From Candidatus Thiodiazotropha endoloripes (GTDB lineage: Bacteria; Pseudomonadota; Gammaproteobacteria; Chromatiales; Chromatiaceae): DNA of 64,000 nt. Location of the stretch: NCBI RefSeq assembly GCF_001708965.1, contig NZ_LVJW01000007.1, positions 124,001-188,000 on the forward strand. The letters are read 5' to 3'. The notes under the pieces were generated by a model. It worked only from the letters and a program-made list of their open reading frames with translations. It was not told where the DNA came from and searched no databases. Positions 33,555 to 43,510 of this stretch are shown here, piece after piece. The position numbers were made by a program, and so were the translations under genes. Numbering within the stretch: the stretch's first letter is position 1; every line of letters starts with the position of its first letter.

Positions 33555-36500
33555 ATGAAGCGAATCGATATCTTCCCCTGGGACAATAATTTCAATACCG
33601 GTCTTCCCACTGTCGATGAGCAGCACCGTCAATTGGTACGGATGTTGAACGAACTGGCATCCCAGTTCGCATTCGAATCGGAGCAGATCGACCTCAGCAA
33701 GATATTTGATGGGCTATTGGAGTACACGGTCTACCACTTCGAGACAGAAGAGGCCATCTGGCGTAAATATCTGCCGGATGAATCACTGGAGGCGAGTCAT
33801 CGGGATTCCCATCAGGCCTTTATCGATCAGTTACAGACGTTGATCAGTCAGACAGAGCAGGGAGCCAAGCATCAGGTCGCTGAAGAGACCCTGGAATTTC
33901 TGGTTCGTTGGCTGGCCTCCCACATTCTTGAATCCGATCGACATCTCTCCTATATCATTTTGGGCCTGCGACAGGGGCTTGCACTGGAAGAGGCCAAACA
34001 ATACGCTCTGAAAGAGATGAGCGGGTTTACCCGCAAGATGATCGATATCATCCTATCCAGCTACGGGATTCTCTCCAGCAACACACTGCGACTGATGCAG
34101 GAGCTGGTGCAGCAGAAACAACTGGAGACAAAACTGCTGCGTCAGAGCGGTTTTCTCAAAGTTCTGATACAGACCTTGCCCGATCTGATTTGGTTGAAAG
34201 ATCCTGATGGGATCTATCTGGCCTGCAACCCTAGATTTGAGGATTATATCGGTGCTTCTGAGGATGAAATCCTGGGAAAGTCAGACCGTGATTTCATGCC
34301 GGCGGAAAAGGCGGCATCTTATCGAGAGCATGATCTGACAGCCATCGAACAGGGTGGACCGAAGGTCTATGAAGAGTGGGTTACTTTTGCCGACAGTCAT
34401 TGTGAGCTGCTGGAGACTACCAAGACACCGATGTTTGACGAACAAGGGAGCCTGATCGGAACCCTGGGCATTGGGCACGATATTACAGAGCGTAGAGAGA
34501 CCGAAGATCAATTGCGCCAGGCCGCCAGCGTTTTCGCCTCAGCCCGTGAAGGCATCATGATAACCGATCCTGACGGCGCCATTCTGGATGTCAACAGTGC
34601 GTTCAGCCGTATCACCGATTACAGCCGTGAGGAGGTGCTGGGGAAGAATCCCAGACTGCTGGCTTCCGGACGTCACGATAGCGCCTTCTACGCCGGCATG
34701 TGGCAGGAATTACTGAAGCACGGACATTGGTCGGGAGAGATCTGGAACCGGCGAAAGAGCGGTGAGGTCTACGCTGAAATGCTCACCATCAGCAATGTCT
34801 ATGATGAGCAGGGCAGTCTTAAATACTACGTGGGACTCTTCTCCGACATAACACCGCTGAAAGAGCAACAGAGAAAACTGGAACGTATCGCCCACTACGA
34901 TGTGCTTACCGGGTTGCCGAACCGGGTTTTGCTGGCTGATCGACTCTATCAGGCGATGCTTCAGGCGCAGCGTCGCAACACACTGGTGGGTATCGTCTAT
35001 CTGGATCTGGATGGTTTCAAGCAGATCAATGATGCGCATGGCCACGATGTGGGGGATCTGTTTCTGATTCAGCTTGCAGAGCGAATGAAGCATGCCTTAC
35101 GCGAGGGCGATACCCTGTCACGCCTGGGAGGGGATGAGTTTGTCGCTGTGCTGATGGATCTTGTGGATCATGCCGCGAGCGTCAATATCATCGAGCGGCT
35201 GATGGCATCGGCAGCCGAACCGATACATACCAAAGGCATGGAGTTGAAAGTCTCGGCCAGCCTCGGTGTTACCTTTTTTCCTCAGGCAGAAGTGCTTGAT
35301 GCGGATCAACTGCTGCGTCAGGCGGACCAGGCCATGTATCAGGCCAAGCAGGCGGGAAAGAATCGCTACCATATCTTCGATGCTGAACATGATCGGACGG
35401 TTCGTGGTTATCACGAGAGTCTGGAGCGGATCCGTATTGCCCTGAAAAGTGGTGAGATGGTGCTCTACTATCAACCCAAGGTGAATATGCAGAGCGGTGA
35501 CATATTGGGCATGGAGGCACTGATTCGCTGGCAGCATCCACAGCGAGGGTTGCTGTTACCCGGTGCTTTTATGTCTGTCATAGAGCAGCATCCGTTCGCT
35601 GTGCAGTTGGGTGAGTGGGTGCTGGATACCGCGCTCGGACAGATCGCTGAGTGGCAACGGGCCGGGGTGCCGTTGCAGATCAGTGTGAACATCGATGCCA
35701 TGCATCTGCAGCAACCCAATTTTGTCACCCGCCTGCGTTATCTGCTGGCAAAGCATCCCAATGTGAAGCCCGGGGATCTGGAACTCGAGGTGCTCGAAAC
35801 CAGCGCATTGGATGAGATCGATCAGGTCTCTGAAATCATTCGTGAGTGTCGTAATCTGGGGGTTGGCTTTGCCCTGGATGATTTTGGCACCGGATACTCC
35901 TCGCTGACCTATCTGAAGCGACTGCCCGCAGGGCTGCTTAAGATCGATCAGAGTTTTGTGCGGGACATGCTGGATGATCCGGATGATCTGGCGATACTGG
36001 AAGGGGTGCTCGGACTGGCATCCGCCTTCAGTCGCAACGCCATCGCCGAGGGTGTTGAAACCCTGGCGCATGGTGAGATGCTGCTGAAACTGGGATGCCA
36101 GCTTGGGCAGGGGTATGCGATTGCCCGACCCATGCCATCCGAAGAGGTTTTGCCGTGGTTAAGTGATTGGCAGCCCGATCATCTTTGGAGCGAAACAGTC
36201 CGACTCAGCCGGGATAATCAGCCACTGCTGTTTGCTGCTGTGGAACATCGGGCCTGGATTGCCCATCTGTTGCAATATATTCAGGGTGAGAAGATAGCCC
36301 CACCGGTGCTCGATAAACATCAGTGCCGATTTGGCCAATGGCTGGATGGGCAGGCCAATACCGGATTGGCCGATTCTCCAATGTTACAGAAGATCATCAC
36401 CATTCATGATGCGATTCATGATTCTGCCGAGCAGCTTGTTAATCATAAAAGCGGTATTCAGGTGAAGGATTTCTTTAGTGAAATCGAGATTTTTGAATCT

Positions 36501-36560
36501 CATCGTGATGAGTTGTTGTTGATGTTGGACGAGCTGATGGAGCAGTCCAAACAGGGTTAG
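33555..36560 (+). CDS. Hemerythrin-PAS-PAS-GGDEF-EAL-CZB multi-sensor c-di-GMP protein
   Basis: 1001 residues, no membrane helix. The N-terminal bacteriohemerythrin domain has all seven di-iron ligands in order: His24, His61, Glu65, His82, His86, His123, Asp128. Two PAS/PAC domains follow at about 195-312 and 320-432, then GGDEF (RLGGDEFVAVL) at about 440-600, EAL (GMEALIRWQHP; LDDFGTGYSSLTYL) at about 620-860, and a C-terminal chemoreceptor zinc-binding (CZB) domain at about 885-965 (EHRAWIAHL, CRFGQW, IHDAIH). It should couple O2 or NO sensing and zinc or oxidant sensing to c-di-GMP turnover. Both catalytic domains look intact. Confidence 0.92.
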   Translation: MKRIDIFPWDNNFNTGLPTVDEQHRQLVRMLNELASQFAFESEQIDLSKIFDGLLEYTVYHFETEEAIWRKYLPDESLEASHRDSHQAFIDQLQTLISQTEQGAKHQVAEETLEFLVRWLASHILESDRHLSYIILGLRQGLALEEAKQYALKEMSGFTRKMIDIILSSYGILSSNTLRLMQELVQQKQLETKLLRQSGFLKVLIQTLPDLIWLKDPDGIYLACNPRFEDYIGASEDEILGKSDRDFMPAEKAASYREHDLTAIEQGGPKVYEEWVTFADSHCELLETTKTPMFDEQGSLIGTLGIGHDITERRETEDQLRQAASVFASAREGIMITDPDGAILDVNSAFSRITDYSREEVLGKNPRLLASGRHDSAFYAGMWQELLKHGHWSGEIWNRRKSGEVYAEMLTISNVYDEQGSLKYYVGLFSDITPLKEQQRKLERIAHYDVLTGLPNRVLLADRLYQAMLQAQRRNTLVGIVYLDLDGFKQINDAHGHDVGDLFLIQLAERMKHALREGDTLSRLGGDEFVAVLMDLVDHAASVNIIERLMASAAEPIHTKGMELKVSASLGVTFFPQAEVLDADQLLRQADQAMYQAKQAGKNRYHIFDAEHDRTVRGYHESLERIRIALKSGEMVLYYQPKVNMQSGDILGMEALIRWQHPQRGLLLPGAFMSVIEQHPFAVQLGEWVLDTALGQIAEWQRAGVPLQISVNIDAMHLQQPNFVTRLRYLLAKHPNVKPGDLELEVLETSALDEIDQVSEIIRECRNLGVGFALDDFGTGYSSLTYLKRLPAGLLKIDQSFVRDMLDDPDDLAILEGVLGLASAFSRNAIAEGVETLAHGEMLLKLGCQLGQGYAIARPMPSEEVLPWLSDWQPDHLWSETVRLSRDNQPLLFAAVEHRAWIAHLLQYIQGEKIAPPVLDKHQCRFGQWLDGQANTGLADSPMLQKIITIHDAIHDSAEQLVNHKSGIQVKDFFSEIEIFESHRDELLLMLDELMEQSKQG

Positions 36561-36564
36561 CAAC

Positions 36565-36589
36565 ACGACATTCCAAGATGTCGGTTTTA
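36565..36589 (+). terminator. Possible terminator between convergent genes
   Basis: CGACAT and ATGTCG arms with a 6-base loop, followed by GTTTTAT, just after the stop of the GGDEF-EAL-CZB gene and before the aceK stop on the other strand. The stem is short. Confidence 0.4.
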
Positions 36590-36616
36590 TCGATAATCCT
36601 GACCCTTGTCTTCGCT

Positions 36617-38383
36617 TTAAACCACAGCGACCGCTAACAGTTGATCCGATACTTCGGCACTCTGGAGTTTGCGGGAAAACCTCAACTTCTGGGGATAGGG
36701 AAAGACATCTGCCTGTCGACCGGCTGCCAGGCCCTCCTGGGCATTCTGCCAACTGCTGATATCAAACAGATCCGGATGCAATTCCATCAGCATTTTACGG
36801 ATTTTCGGATCGGTGCTGATGAAAGTGATGAACTCTTCCGGAAAGATGTCATTGGGATTGACACTATACCAGGGCTCATCTCTGAACAGATCAAGAGAGC
36901 TTCTTGGCGGTGGGATTCTGCGGAAGTTACATTCACTGAGATAACAGATCTCATCATAGTCGTAGAACACCACTTTACGCTGGTCGTTAACCCCAAAATT
37001 TTTGAACAACAGGTCACCGGGAAAGATGTTCACACCCATCAGCTGTTTCAGCGCCAGCCCCCAGTCGCCGAGGATCTCACGTGCCATCTCGTCATCGCTC
37101 TCTTCCAGATAGAGATTGAGCGGTCTCATGCGGCGTTCGATATAGAGATGCTTGATCACCAGTTTGTCATCGTCGATTTCGAGTTGATTGGCGATGGTGT
37201 TGTGCAGCTCCTGGAGTAGTTTCGGTTCGATCCTATCCAGGGGCAGTGCCACTTCGGCGAAATCGAGGGTGTCAGCCATACGTCCGATACGGTCATGTTT
37301 CTTGACCTGCAGATAACGCTCTTTGATCAGCTTGTGTGTAACCTCTTTCTGTGGTGGAAATTGGTCACGTATCACTTTGAATACATAGGGAAAGGATGGC
37401 AGGGTAAATACCTGCATCACAAGCCCGGGTGTGCCGGCGGCAAGCACGAACTTATCCGTACTGTCGTCGAGATGGTTGAGCAGATCCCGATAGAACTCAT
37501 TCTTCGCCTGTTTATGTAACCCAATGCTCATATAGAGCTCAGACAGGGTTTTGTCGGGCATGATGCTTTTCAAAAAAGCGACAGTGGCGGTGGGGACCGG
37601 GGTTTTCGCCATGAAGTAGGCCCGGGCAAAACTGAACAGGGCTTCCACATGACGTCCGCGGATCAACAGGGCATCGACGAAGAGCCCACCCTCCTCATTG
37701 TTGATCAGTGGGATGATGAACGGACAGATCTTATCCCCGTAGACCATTCTGCCGATCAGATAGGCCGCCTTGTTGCGATAGAAGGGGGATTCGAGGATAT
37801 CGAAGCGCAGATCTTTGGGCAGGCGATCGAATCCGGCCTGCTCAATCAGCGAGTCGGCCAGCAGTTTGCAGTCCCTGTCGATGTTCTCGTAGGGCAGGGA
37901 GAAGTAGAAGGCGGAGAGCATGTCCCAGATACAGCCCTGCAGATCCCCCTCATCCAGATGGAAAGACATGTAGACCTGATAGCGTTCGGAGAGGCCCTGA
38001 CGATCCACCTGAGATTCAATGAAGATCTTGTCGTTATCGTAGTAACGCCTGTCAAAGAGCCTGCAAAAGACTGAATTATAAAAAGTTTCAGCCAGCTCGG
38101 GACGGCTGTGGGTACGCAGCAGTTTGCTGTAAATCTGCTTCACATCCTGCCAAAGCCCCTCATCCAGAACCTCAATATCGAAGCTGGATTTGAGTCGTTC
38201 AATCGCCTCTTTGACTCGCAGGTCATAGAAGTTGATGCGCTTTGCCGACGCCTCACGCACGGCCTGCCAGTCCGCATGTTCAAAGCGTTGGCGGGCAGCA
38301 CTGCTGATCTCCTGGAAAAAGGAGAAGTGTCTCTCGAATCCGGTCAGGATCGAGCGGGCGATCTGTTGAGGCTGGTTCTGCAT
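36617..38383 (-). CDS. aceK: Isocitrate dehydrogenase kinase/phosphatase
   Basis: 588 residues, the family length. MQNQPQQIARSILTGFERHF, AAGTPGLVMQVFTLPSFPYVFKVIRD (ATP-binding region) and LLFKNFGVNDQRKVVFYDYDEICYL identify AceK. It phosphorylates and dephosphorylates isocitrate dehydrogenase and so sets flux between the TCA cycle and the glyoxylate shunt. Here it is divergent from aceB-aceA instead of following them as in E. coli. Confidence 0.96.
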   Translation of the reverse strand: MQNQPQQIARSILTGFERHFSFFQEISSAARQRFEHADWQAVREASAKRINFYDLRVKEAIERLKSSFDIEVLDEGLWQDVKQIYSKLLRTHSRPELAETFYNSVFCRLFDRRYYDNDKIFIESQVDRQGLSERYQVYMSFHLDEGDLQGCIWDMLSAFYFSLPYENIDRDCKLLADSLIEQAGFDRLPKDLRFDILESPFYRNKAAYLIGRMVYGDKICPFIIPLINNEEGGLFVDALLIRGRHVEALFSFARAYFMAKTPVPTATVAFLKSIMPDKTLSELYMSIGLHKQAKNEFYRDLLNHLDDSTDKFVLAAGTPGLVMQVFTLPSFPYVFKVIRDQFPPQKEVTHKLIKERYLQVKKHDRIGRMADTLDFAEVALPLDRIEPKLLQELHNTIANQLEIDDDKLVIKHLYIERRMRPLNLYLEESDDEMAREILGDWGLALKQLMGVNIFPGDLLFKNFGVNDQRKVVFYDYDEICYLSECNFRRIPPPRSSLDLFRDEPWYSVNPNDIFPEEFITFISTDPKIRKMLMELHPDLFDISSWQNAQEGLAAGRQADVFPYPQKLRFSRKLQSAEVSDQLLAVAVV

Positions 38384-38449
38384 TGTTTTGGTGCGTCGTT
38401 TTTTCGTTTGGTCGTTATATCTGAGTGTTTAAGTAAGGTTTAGCAGATT

Positions 38450-38479
38450 TTTATTGCAGTGCACTATTTTTTTTGTCAA
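38450..38479 (-). promoter_or_regulatory. Candidate aceK promoter
   Basis: On the minus strand TTGACA (38474-38479) is followed after 18 bases by AATAAA (38450-38455). The palindromic box TGCAGTGCA lies inside the spacer. Confidence 0.5.
38455..38464. promoter_or_regulatory. Palindromic box 1 (TGCAGTGCAC), aceK side
   Basis: TGCAGTGCA is a palindrome around a central base. The core GCAGTGCAC recurs exactly 80 bases away at 38536-38544. It overlaps the putative aceK promoter spacer, a position suited to a repressor operator. Confidence 0.5.
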
Positions 38480-38534
38480 AGCTAACTATTGAGATTTTTT
38501 TGAAAATAATGTTGACCTTTTCACTATGCTTTAA

Positions 38535-38544
38535 CGCAGTGCAC
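38535..38544. promoter_or_regulatory. Palindromic box 2 (CGCAGTGCAC), aceB side
   Basis: Second copy of GCAGTGCAC, 101 bases upstream of the aceB start. With box 1 it suggests a shared regulator of the divergent glyoxylate-shunt genes. Confidence 0.5.
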
Positions 38545-38644
38545 AAAAAATTGAACACGCCTCAGAAATTGGCAGTGTGATTTTTCCGCCGTTACGACCG
38601 CACCAACCAAGTGCGCGGCGAAGAATATGAGGAGATTGAAAATT

Positions 38645-40258
38645 ATGTCTAGTACCACATCAACCCTCTGGCATCAGGCACAAGAGGTCAGAATCACCGG
38701 CGAGATGAAGCCGCAGTATCAGGAGATACTGTCACCGGAGGCACTTCACTTCGTTGCTGAGCTGGAGCGCCTGTTTGGCGACACCAGGCGGGAGCTGCTG
38801 AAGAGCCGTTCGCGACGTCAGCAACAACTCAACCAGGGTCAGCACCCCGATTTTCTCGAAGGGACCAGCGGGATCCGGCAGTCTGAGTGGAAGGTTCGCC
38901 CGGCGCCAAAGGATCTGCAGGATCGACGGGTGGAGATCACCGGCCCCGTTGATCGCAAGATGTTGATCAATGCCCTCAATTCCGGGGCAAAGTGTTTTAT
39001 GGCAGACCTCGAGGACGCCCACTCGCCTCATTGGGATACCACCGTGGAAGGGCAGATCAATCTGCGTGAGGCGGTAAACCGCACACTCAGTTTCACCAGT
39101 CCTGAAGGCAAGCAGTACCAACTCGATGACCAACTCGCTACTCTGATCGTGCGCCCTCGTGGCTGGCATCTGGAAGAGAAGCACATGCGTGTGGACGGCC
39201 GGCGGATCAGTGGCGCCTTTTTCGATTTCGGGCTCTATCTTTTCCATAACGCCAAAACCCTGCTGGAGATGGGCAGTGGTCCCTATTTCTACCTGCCGAA
39301 GATGGAGAGTTATCTCGAGGCTCGCCTGTGGCGTGATGTGTTTGCCTGGGCAGAGCAGGAGCTTGGTCTCGATCAGGGCACCATTCGCTGTACCGTACTG
39401 ATCGAAACCATCACCGCCGTTTTCGAGATGGATGAGATCCTCTACGAGTTGCGAGATTACATCTGCGGTCTCAACTGTGGCCGCTGGGACTATATATTCA
39501 GTTTCATCAAACGTTTTCACGCCAATCCGGAATTCGTTCTGCCGGACCGCAGCCAGGTCACCATGACCGTGCCTTTCCTCAGATCCTATTCGAAGCTGCT
39601 GATCAACACCTGCCATCGTCGTGGTGCCCACGCGATGGGGGGTATGGCAGCACAGATCCCGATTCGCGACGACCCGCAAGCTGATGCAGCGGCCAAAGAG
39701 AAGGTCAGACAGGATAAGGAGCGGGAGGCCACAGACGGCCATGACGGTACCTGGGTGGCGCATCCCGGACTGGTTCCTGTGGCGATGGAGATTTTCAATC
39801 ACCACATGCCTGAGGCCAATCAGCTCGATCGGATCGATGACTCACTGTCAGTCAAGGCGGCCGATCTGCTGGCGGTGCCTGAAGGTGAAATCACCGAAGC
39901 CGGATTACTCAACAACGTCAGTGCCGCATTGCGCTATACCGCCGCCTGGATCGGTGGTCGCGGTGCTGTACCGATTCACCACCTGATGGAAGACGCGGCC
40001 ACGGCAGAAATCGCCAGATCCCAGATCTGGCAGTGGATCCGCTATCCGAAAGGTGTTCTGAGTGATGGCCGCAAGGTCACCTATCAGCTTTTCGAGCAGG
40101 CCGTTAAAGACGAACTTCATGAGATCAGGCAGGAGTTTGGAGAACTGGCCTATGAGTCAGGCAATTTCGAGCAGGCAGCTGAGCTGTTGCGACAGATCGT
40201 TGCCAACGATGAGTTTGAGGAGTTCCTCACCTTACCGGCTTACGAGCAACTTACTTGA
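38645..40258 (+). CDS. aceB: Malate synthase A
   Basis: 537 residues. KCFMADLEDAHSPHW, TLIVRPRGWHLEEKHM, GRWDYIFSFIKRF and GTWVAHPGLVPVAMEIF are malate synthase A blocks; the catalytic Asp lies in the C-terminal part (YTAAWIGGRGAVPIHHLMED). It condenses glyoxylate with acetyl-CoA to malate. The ATG at 38645 has AGGAG ahead; an upstream in-frame ATG at 38627 adds six residues and would bury that ribosome site. It starts the aceB-aceA transcript. Confidence 0.96.
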   Translation: MSSTTSTLWHQAQEVRITGEMKPQYQEILSPEALHFVAELERLFGDTRRELLKSRSRRQQQLNQGQHPDFLEGTSGIRQSEWKVRPAPKDLQDRRVEITGPVDRKMLINALNSGAKCFMADLEDAHSPHWDTTVEGQINLREAVNRTLSFTSPEGKQYQLDDQLATLIVRPRGWHLEEKHMRVDGRRISGAFFDFGLYLFHNAKTLLEMGSGPYFYLPKMESYLEARLWRDVFAWAEQELGLDQGTIRCTVLIETITAVFEMDEILYELRDYICGLNCGRWDYIFSFIKRFHANPEFVLPDRSQVTMTVPFLRSYSKLLINTCHRRGAHAMGGMAAQIPIRDDPQADAAAKEKVRQDKEREATDGHDGTWVAHPGLVPVAMEIFNHHMPEANQLDRIDDSLSVKAADLLAVPEGEITEAGLLNNVSAALRYTAAWIGGRGAVPIHHLMEDAATAEIARSQIWQWIRYPKGVLSDGRKVTYQLFEQAVKDELHEIRQEFGELAYESGNFEQAAELLRQIVANDEFEEFLTLPAYEQLT

Positions 40259-40313
40259 TTGGTCGTAGCGATACCACCAAAACAATATTGAGACATGACT
40301 GGAGATGACACAA

Positions 40314-41636
40314 ATGACACGTAAAGAACAGATCGAAGCGTTGAACAAGGATTGGGCAGAAAATCCCCGTTGGACAGACGTCAAACGTGGTTACAGCGCT
40401 GAGGATGTAGTCCGCCTGCGCGGCTCGGTTCAACCCGAATACACCTATGCAAAGAAAGGTGCCGAAAAACTCTGGGACCTGGTTCGCGGCGATGCCAAGA
40501 AAGGCTATGTGAACTGCATGGGCGCTATCACCGGCGGTCAGGCGATGCAGCAGGCGAAGGCCGGAATCGAGGCGATCTATCTGTCGGGCTGGCAGGTTGC
40601 CGCCGACGGTAATACTTCCGAAACCATGTATCCTGATCAGTCTCTCTACGCCTATGACTCAGTACCGACCATGGTGCGTCGTATCAACAGTGCCTTCAAA
40701 CGTGCTGACGAGATCCAGTGGTCGAGAGATATCAATCCGGGTGATGAAGATCATGTGGACTATTTTCTTCCCATCGTGGCCGATGCGGAAGCCGGTTTCG
40801 GTGGTGTACTCAACGCCTTCGAACTGATGAAAAACATGATCGCTGCCGGTGCTGCCGGGGTTCACTATGAAGATCAGCTGGCGGCGGTGAAGAAGTGTGG
40901 TCACATGGGTGGCAAGGTGCTGGTACCGACTCAGGAAGCGGTGCAGAAACTGATCGCCGCCCGTCTGGCAGCGGATGTGATGGATGTGCCCACCCTGGTA
41001 CTGGCCAGAACCGATTCTGAGGCGGCTAATCTGCTGACCTCCGATGTGGACGCCAACGATCAGCCGTTCCTTACCGGTGAGCGTACTGCCGAAGGCTTCT
41101 ACCGGGTGAAGAACGGTCTGGAGCAGGCCATCTCCCGCGGACTTGCCTATGCGCCATATGCGGATCTGGTGTGGTGTGAAACCGGTACACCGGATCTCGG
41201 CTTTGCCCGTGAATTCGCTCAGGCGGTACTGGCTGAAAATCCAAACAAGCTGCTGGCATACAACTGCTCACCCTCTTTCAACTGGAAGAAAAACCTGGAT
41301 GACAGCACCATCGCAAAATTCCAGGATGAGCTTTCCGACATGGGTTACAAATACCAGTTCATTACCCTGGCGGGTATCCACAACATGTGGTTCAACATGT
41401 TCGACCTGGCCTATGACTATGCCCGCGGTGAAGGCATGAAGCACTATGTCGAGAAGGTTCAGGAGCCTGAATTCGAAGCCCGCGACAAAGGCTACACCTT
41501 TGTTTCTCACCAGCAGGAAGTCGGCGCCGGCTACTTCGACGATGTCACTACCGTGATTCAGGGTGGTGCCTCATCAGTGACCGCACTGACCGGTTCCACT
41601 GAAGAAGAGCAATTCGACAGTGCGGCAAGCATGTAG
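40314..41636 (+). CDS. aceA: Isocitrate lyase
   Basis: 440 residues with the signature [15 protein letters not shown], including the catalytic Cys. ADAEAGFGG (metal-binding Asp), WCETGTPD and [10 protein letters not shown] are also present. It splits isocitrate into succinate and glyoxylate. The ATG at 40314 is preferred to the one at 40305 because GGAG at 40301-40304 is well spaced for it and overlaps too closely with the other. It lies 55 bases after aceB and ends at a strong terminator. Confidence 0.96.
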   Translation: MTRKEQIEALNKDWAENPRWTDVKRGYSAEDVVRLRGSVQPEYTYAKKGAEKLWDLVRGDAKKGYVNCMGAITGGQAMQQAKAGIEAIYLSGWQVAADGNTSETMYPDQSLYAYDSVPTMVRRINSAFKRADEIQWSRDINPGDEDHVDYFLPIVADAEAGFGGVLNAFELMKNMIAAGAAGVHYEDQLAAVKKCGHMGGKVLVPTQEAVQKLIAARLAADVMDVPTLVLARTDSEAANLLTSDVDANDQPFLTGERTAEGFYRVKNGLEQAISRGLAYAPYADLVWCETGTPDLGFAREFAQAVLAENPNKLLAYNCSPSFNWKKNLDDSTIAKFQDELSDMGYKYQFITLAGIHNMWFNMFDLAYDYARGEGMKHYVEKVQEPEFEARDKGYTFVSHQQEVGAGYFDDVTTVIQGGASSVTALTGSTEEEQFDSAASM

Positions 41637-41715
41637 TCTTCCCAGCGTGTGATCCAGCGCTGAATCATCCATTCAGCCGCTGCCTTCACACAGCTACCCA
41701 GTTTTCTGCCCTTCG

Positions 41716-41747
41716 GCCGTGCCTCCTGGCACGGCTTTTTTTTCTTT
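41716..41747 (+). terminator. Rho-independent terminator after aceBA
   Basis: Arms GCCGTGCC and GGCACGGC with a 4-base loop, followed by eight T and TTTT. It lies about 80 bases past the aceA stop. Confidence 0.92.
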
Positions 41748-41838
41748 TCAGACAGGGGCGTTCGGGCTGGCGTTGTTGGACACGAGTAAGTGCTATAACT
41801 TGATATAACACAACAAAAAATCAGATTGGAGAGCGGAG

Positions 41839-42333
41839 ATGACTACCACTGAAAGCACCCTGAAGACAGCTGATCTCTATGACATACATGAAGAGTCATT
41901 ACAGATCTGCTATCCCGGATTTCGCCACTATGGGGGGCAACATGCCTTCAGTGGTCCGATCGCAACCCTGAAGTGCTTTGAAGACAACTCGCTGGTACGG
42001 GAGCAGTTGGATCAGGCGGGACAGGGAAGGATTCTGGTGGTGGATGCCGGGGGCTCACTGCGTTGTGCCATGTTGGGTGACATCCTGGCGCAGATGGCGG
42101 TGGACAACGGATGGGCAGGAATCATCATGAATGGCTGCATTCGGGATGCGGCTGAAATCGGTGAGATGCCTCTGGGGGTTATGGCGCTCGCCACCAATCC
42201 CCGTAAGAGTGTCAAAAAGGGTGTTGGAGAAGTGGGCGGTGAGGTCTATTTCGCGGGGGTAAGTTTCACGCCCGGTGAGTGGCTCTATGCGGATGAAGAC
42301 GGTATCGTGGTGCTTGACCATCAGGCGACTTGA
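41839..42333 (+). CDS. rraA: RraA family protein (RNase E regulator / HMG aldolase type)
   Basis: 164 residues. GRILVVDAGGSLRCAMLGDILAQ and GIIMNGCIRDAAEIGEMPLG are the RraA motifs, with the conserved GCIRD. In E. coli RraA inhibits RNase E, while related proteins are 4-hydroxy-4-methyl-2-oxoglutarate aldolases; the Arg-Asp motif needed for aldolase activity is present, so the role is not settled. It is a single gene behind the aceBA terminator, with GGAG ahead of the ATG. Confidence 0.88.
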   Translation: MTTTESTLKTADLYDIHEESLQICYPGFRHYGGQHAFSGPIATLKCFEDNSLVREQLDQAGQGRILVVDAGGSLRCAMLGDILAQMAVDNGWAGIIMNGCIRDAAEIGEMPLGVMALATNPRKSVKKGVGEVGGEVYFAGVSFTPGEWLYADEDGIVVLDHQAT

Positions 42334-42454
42334 GTCAGGACTTATTGAATCGTCAATCCATTCGGTCCGGATTTATTCATAAGTTGCCTAGTGAATTCCC
42401 CGTCGGATCACGGTATAACCTGCACTCAATATCCAACCAAACGATGGTGTCTGT

Positions 42455-43510
42455 ATGGTTTTGCTGATTGTCTATGTCTCCATAGCCTTGGGTTTTTCCT
42501 TTCTCTGCTCGGTAGCCGAGGCGGTGATATTGAGTGTCACCCACCCCTATATCTCTGTGTTGGAGAAGGAGGGGCACAATGCCTCATATCTACTGCGCAA
42601 GATGAAGCAGAACATCAATGATCCCCTGGCGGCGATTCTGACCCTCAATACCACCGCCCATACCATCGGTGCCGCCGGTGCCGGTGCCCAGGCTGCTGTG
42701 GTATTCGGCAACGCCTATGTGGGGGTTGCCTCTGCGGTACTGACCCTGATGATCCTGATCTTTTCCGAGATCATTCCGAAGACCCTGGGGGCCCACTACT
42801 GGCGTCAGCTGGCACCGATTACCGCCTATGTGTTGCAGTTCCTGATCTGGATACTCTATCCCTTCATCTGGATGTCCGCGATACTGACAAAGCTGCTTTC
42901 CGGCGGCCACAGTCATGGACAGTTCAGAAGGGATGAGTTTGCCGCCATGGCTCAGGCCGGTGCCGACGAGGGTAAACTGGAACAGCATGAATCCCTGATC
43001 CTGAAAAACCTACTGCTGTTAAGGGAGACCCGGGTGAGTGATGTAATGACCCCGCGGACAGTGGTCTTTTCATTGGATGAAGATATGCTGGTCAGTGACT
43101 ATCTGGAGCACCACAACAGCAGCCGTTTCTCGCGGATTCCGGTTTATAAGGATAACCGTGACCACGTCACCGGATTTGTACTGCGCAGTGACCTGTTGCT
43201 CTCCCATGCCCGGGGCAATTCTGAAAATCCACTCACTGTCTATCGAAGAGAGATCACTGCCGTACCCAACAGCAGTTCACTTCAAGCGAGTTTCGAAACC
43301 TTCATGGAGAAGCGCAGCCATATCATGCTGGTAGTGGATGAGTACGGCAGTATGGAAGGCATTCTCACCCTGGAGGATATTGTTGAGACCCTACTCGGCA
43401 TTGAGATCGTCGATGAGGGTGACAAGATCGAGGATATGCGCAAACTGGCCAGGCGGTTATGGAAAAAACGAGCCGCGAATATGGGTATTGAAATTGAAGA
43501 TCAGGGGTAG
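42455..43510 (+). CDS. CNNM/CorC-like membrane protein with CBS domains
   Basis: 351 residues. A CNNM-type membrane domain of about 170 residues (SVAEAVILSVTHPYI; IPKTLGAHYWRQLAP) is followed by two CBS domains (VMTPRTVVFSLDEDM; MLVVDEYGSMEGILTLEDIVET). The C-terminal transporter-associated domain of longer family members is missing. Such proteins are linked with Mg2+/Co2+ transport or envelope ion balance; the substrate is not known. It probably has its own promoter, about 120 bases from rraA. Confidence 0.87.
   Translation: MVLLIVYVSIALGFSFLCSVAEAVILSVTHPYISVLEKEGHNASYLLRKMKQNINDPLAAILTLNTTAHTIGAAGAGAQAAVVFGNAYVGVASAVLTLMILIFSEIIPKTLGAHYWRQLAPITAYVLQFLIWILYPFIWMSAILTKLLSGGHSHGQFRRDEFAAMAQAGADEGKLEQHESLILKNLLLLRETRVSDVMTPRTVVFSLDEDMLVSDYLEHHNSSRFSRIPVYKDNRDHVTGFVLRSDLLLSHARGNSENPLTVYRREITAVPNSSSLQASFETFMEKRSHIMLVVDEYGSMEGILTLEDIVETLLGIEIVDEGDKIEDMRKLARRLWKKRAANMGIEIEDQG

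Noticed and set aside
38732-39805. 357-residue minus-strand frame within aceB
   Set aside because: Antisense to a well-supported malate synthase.
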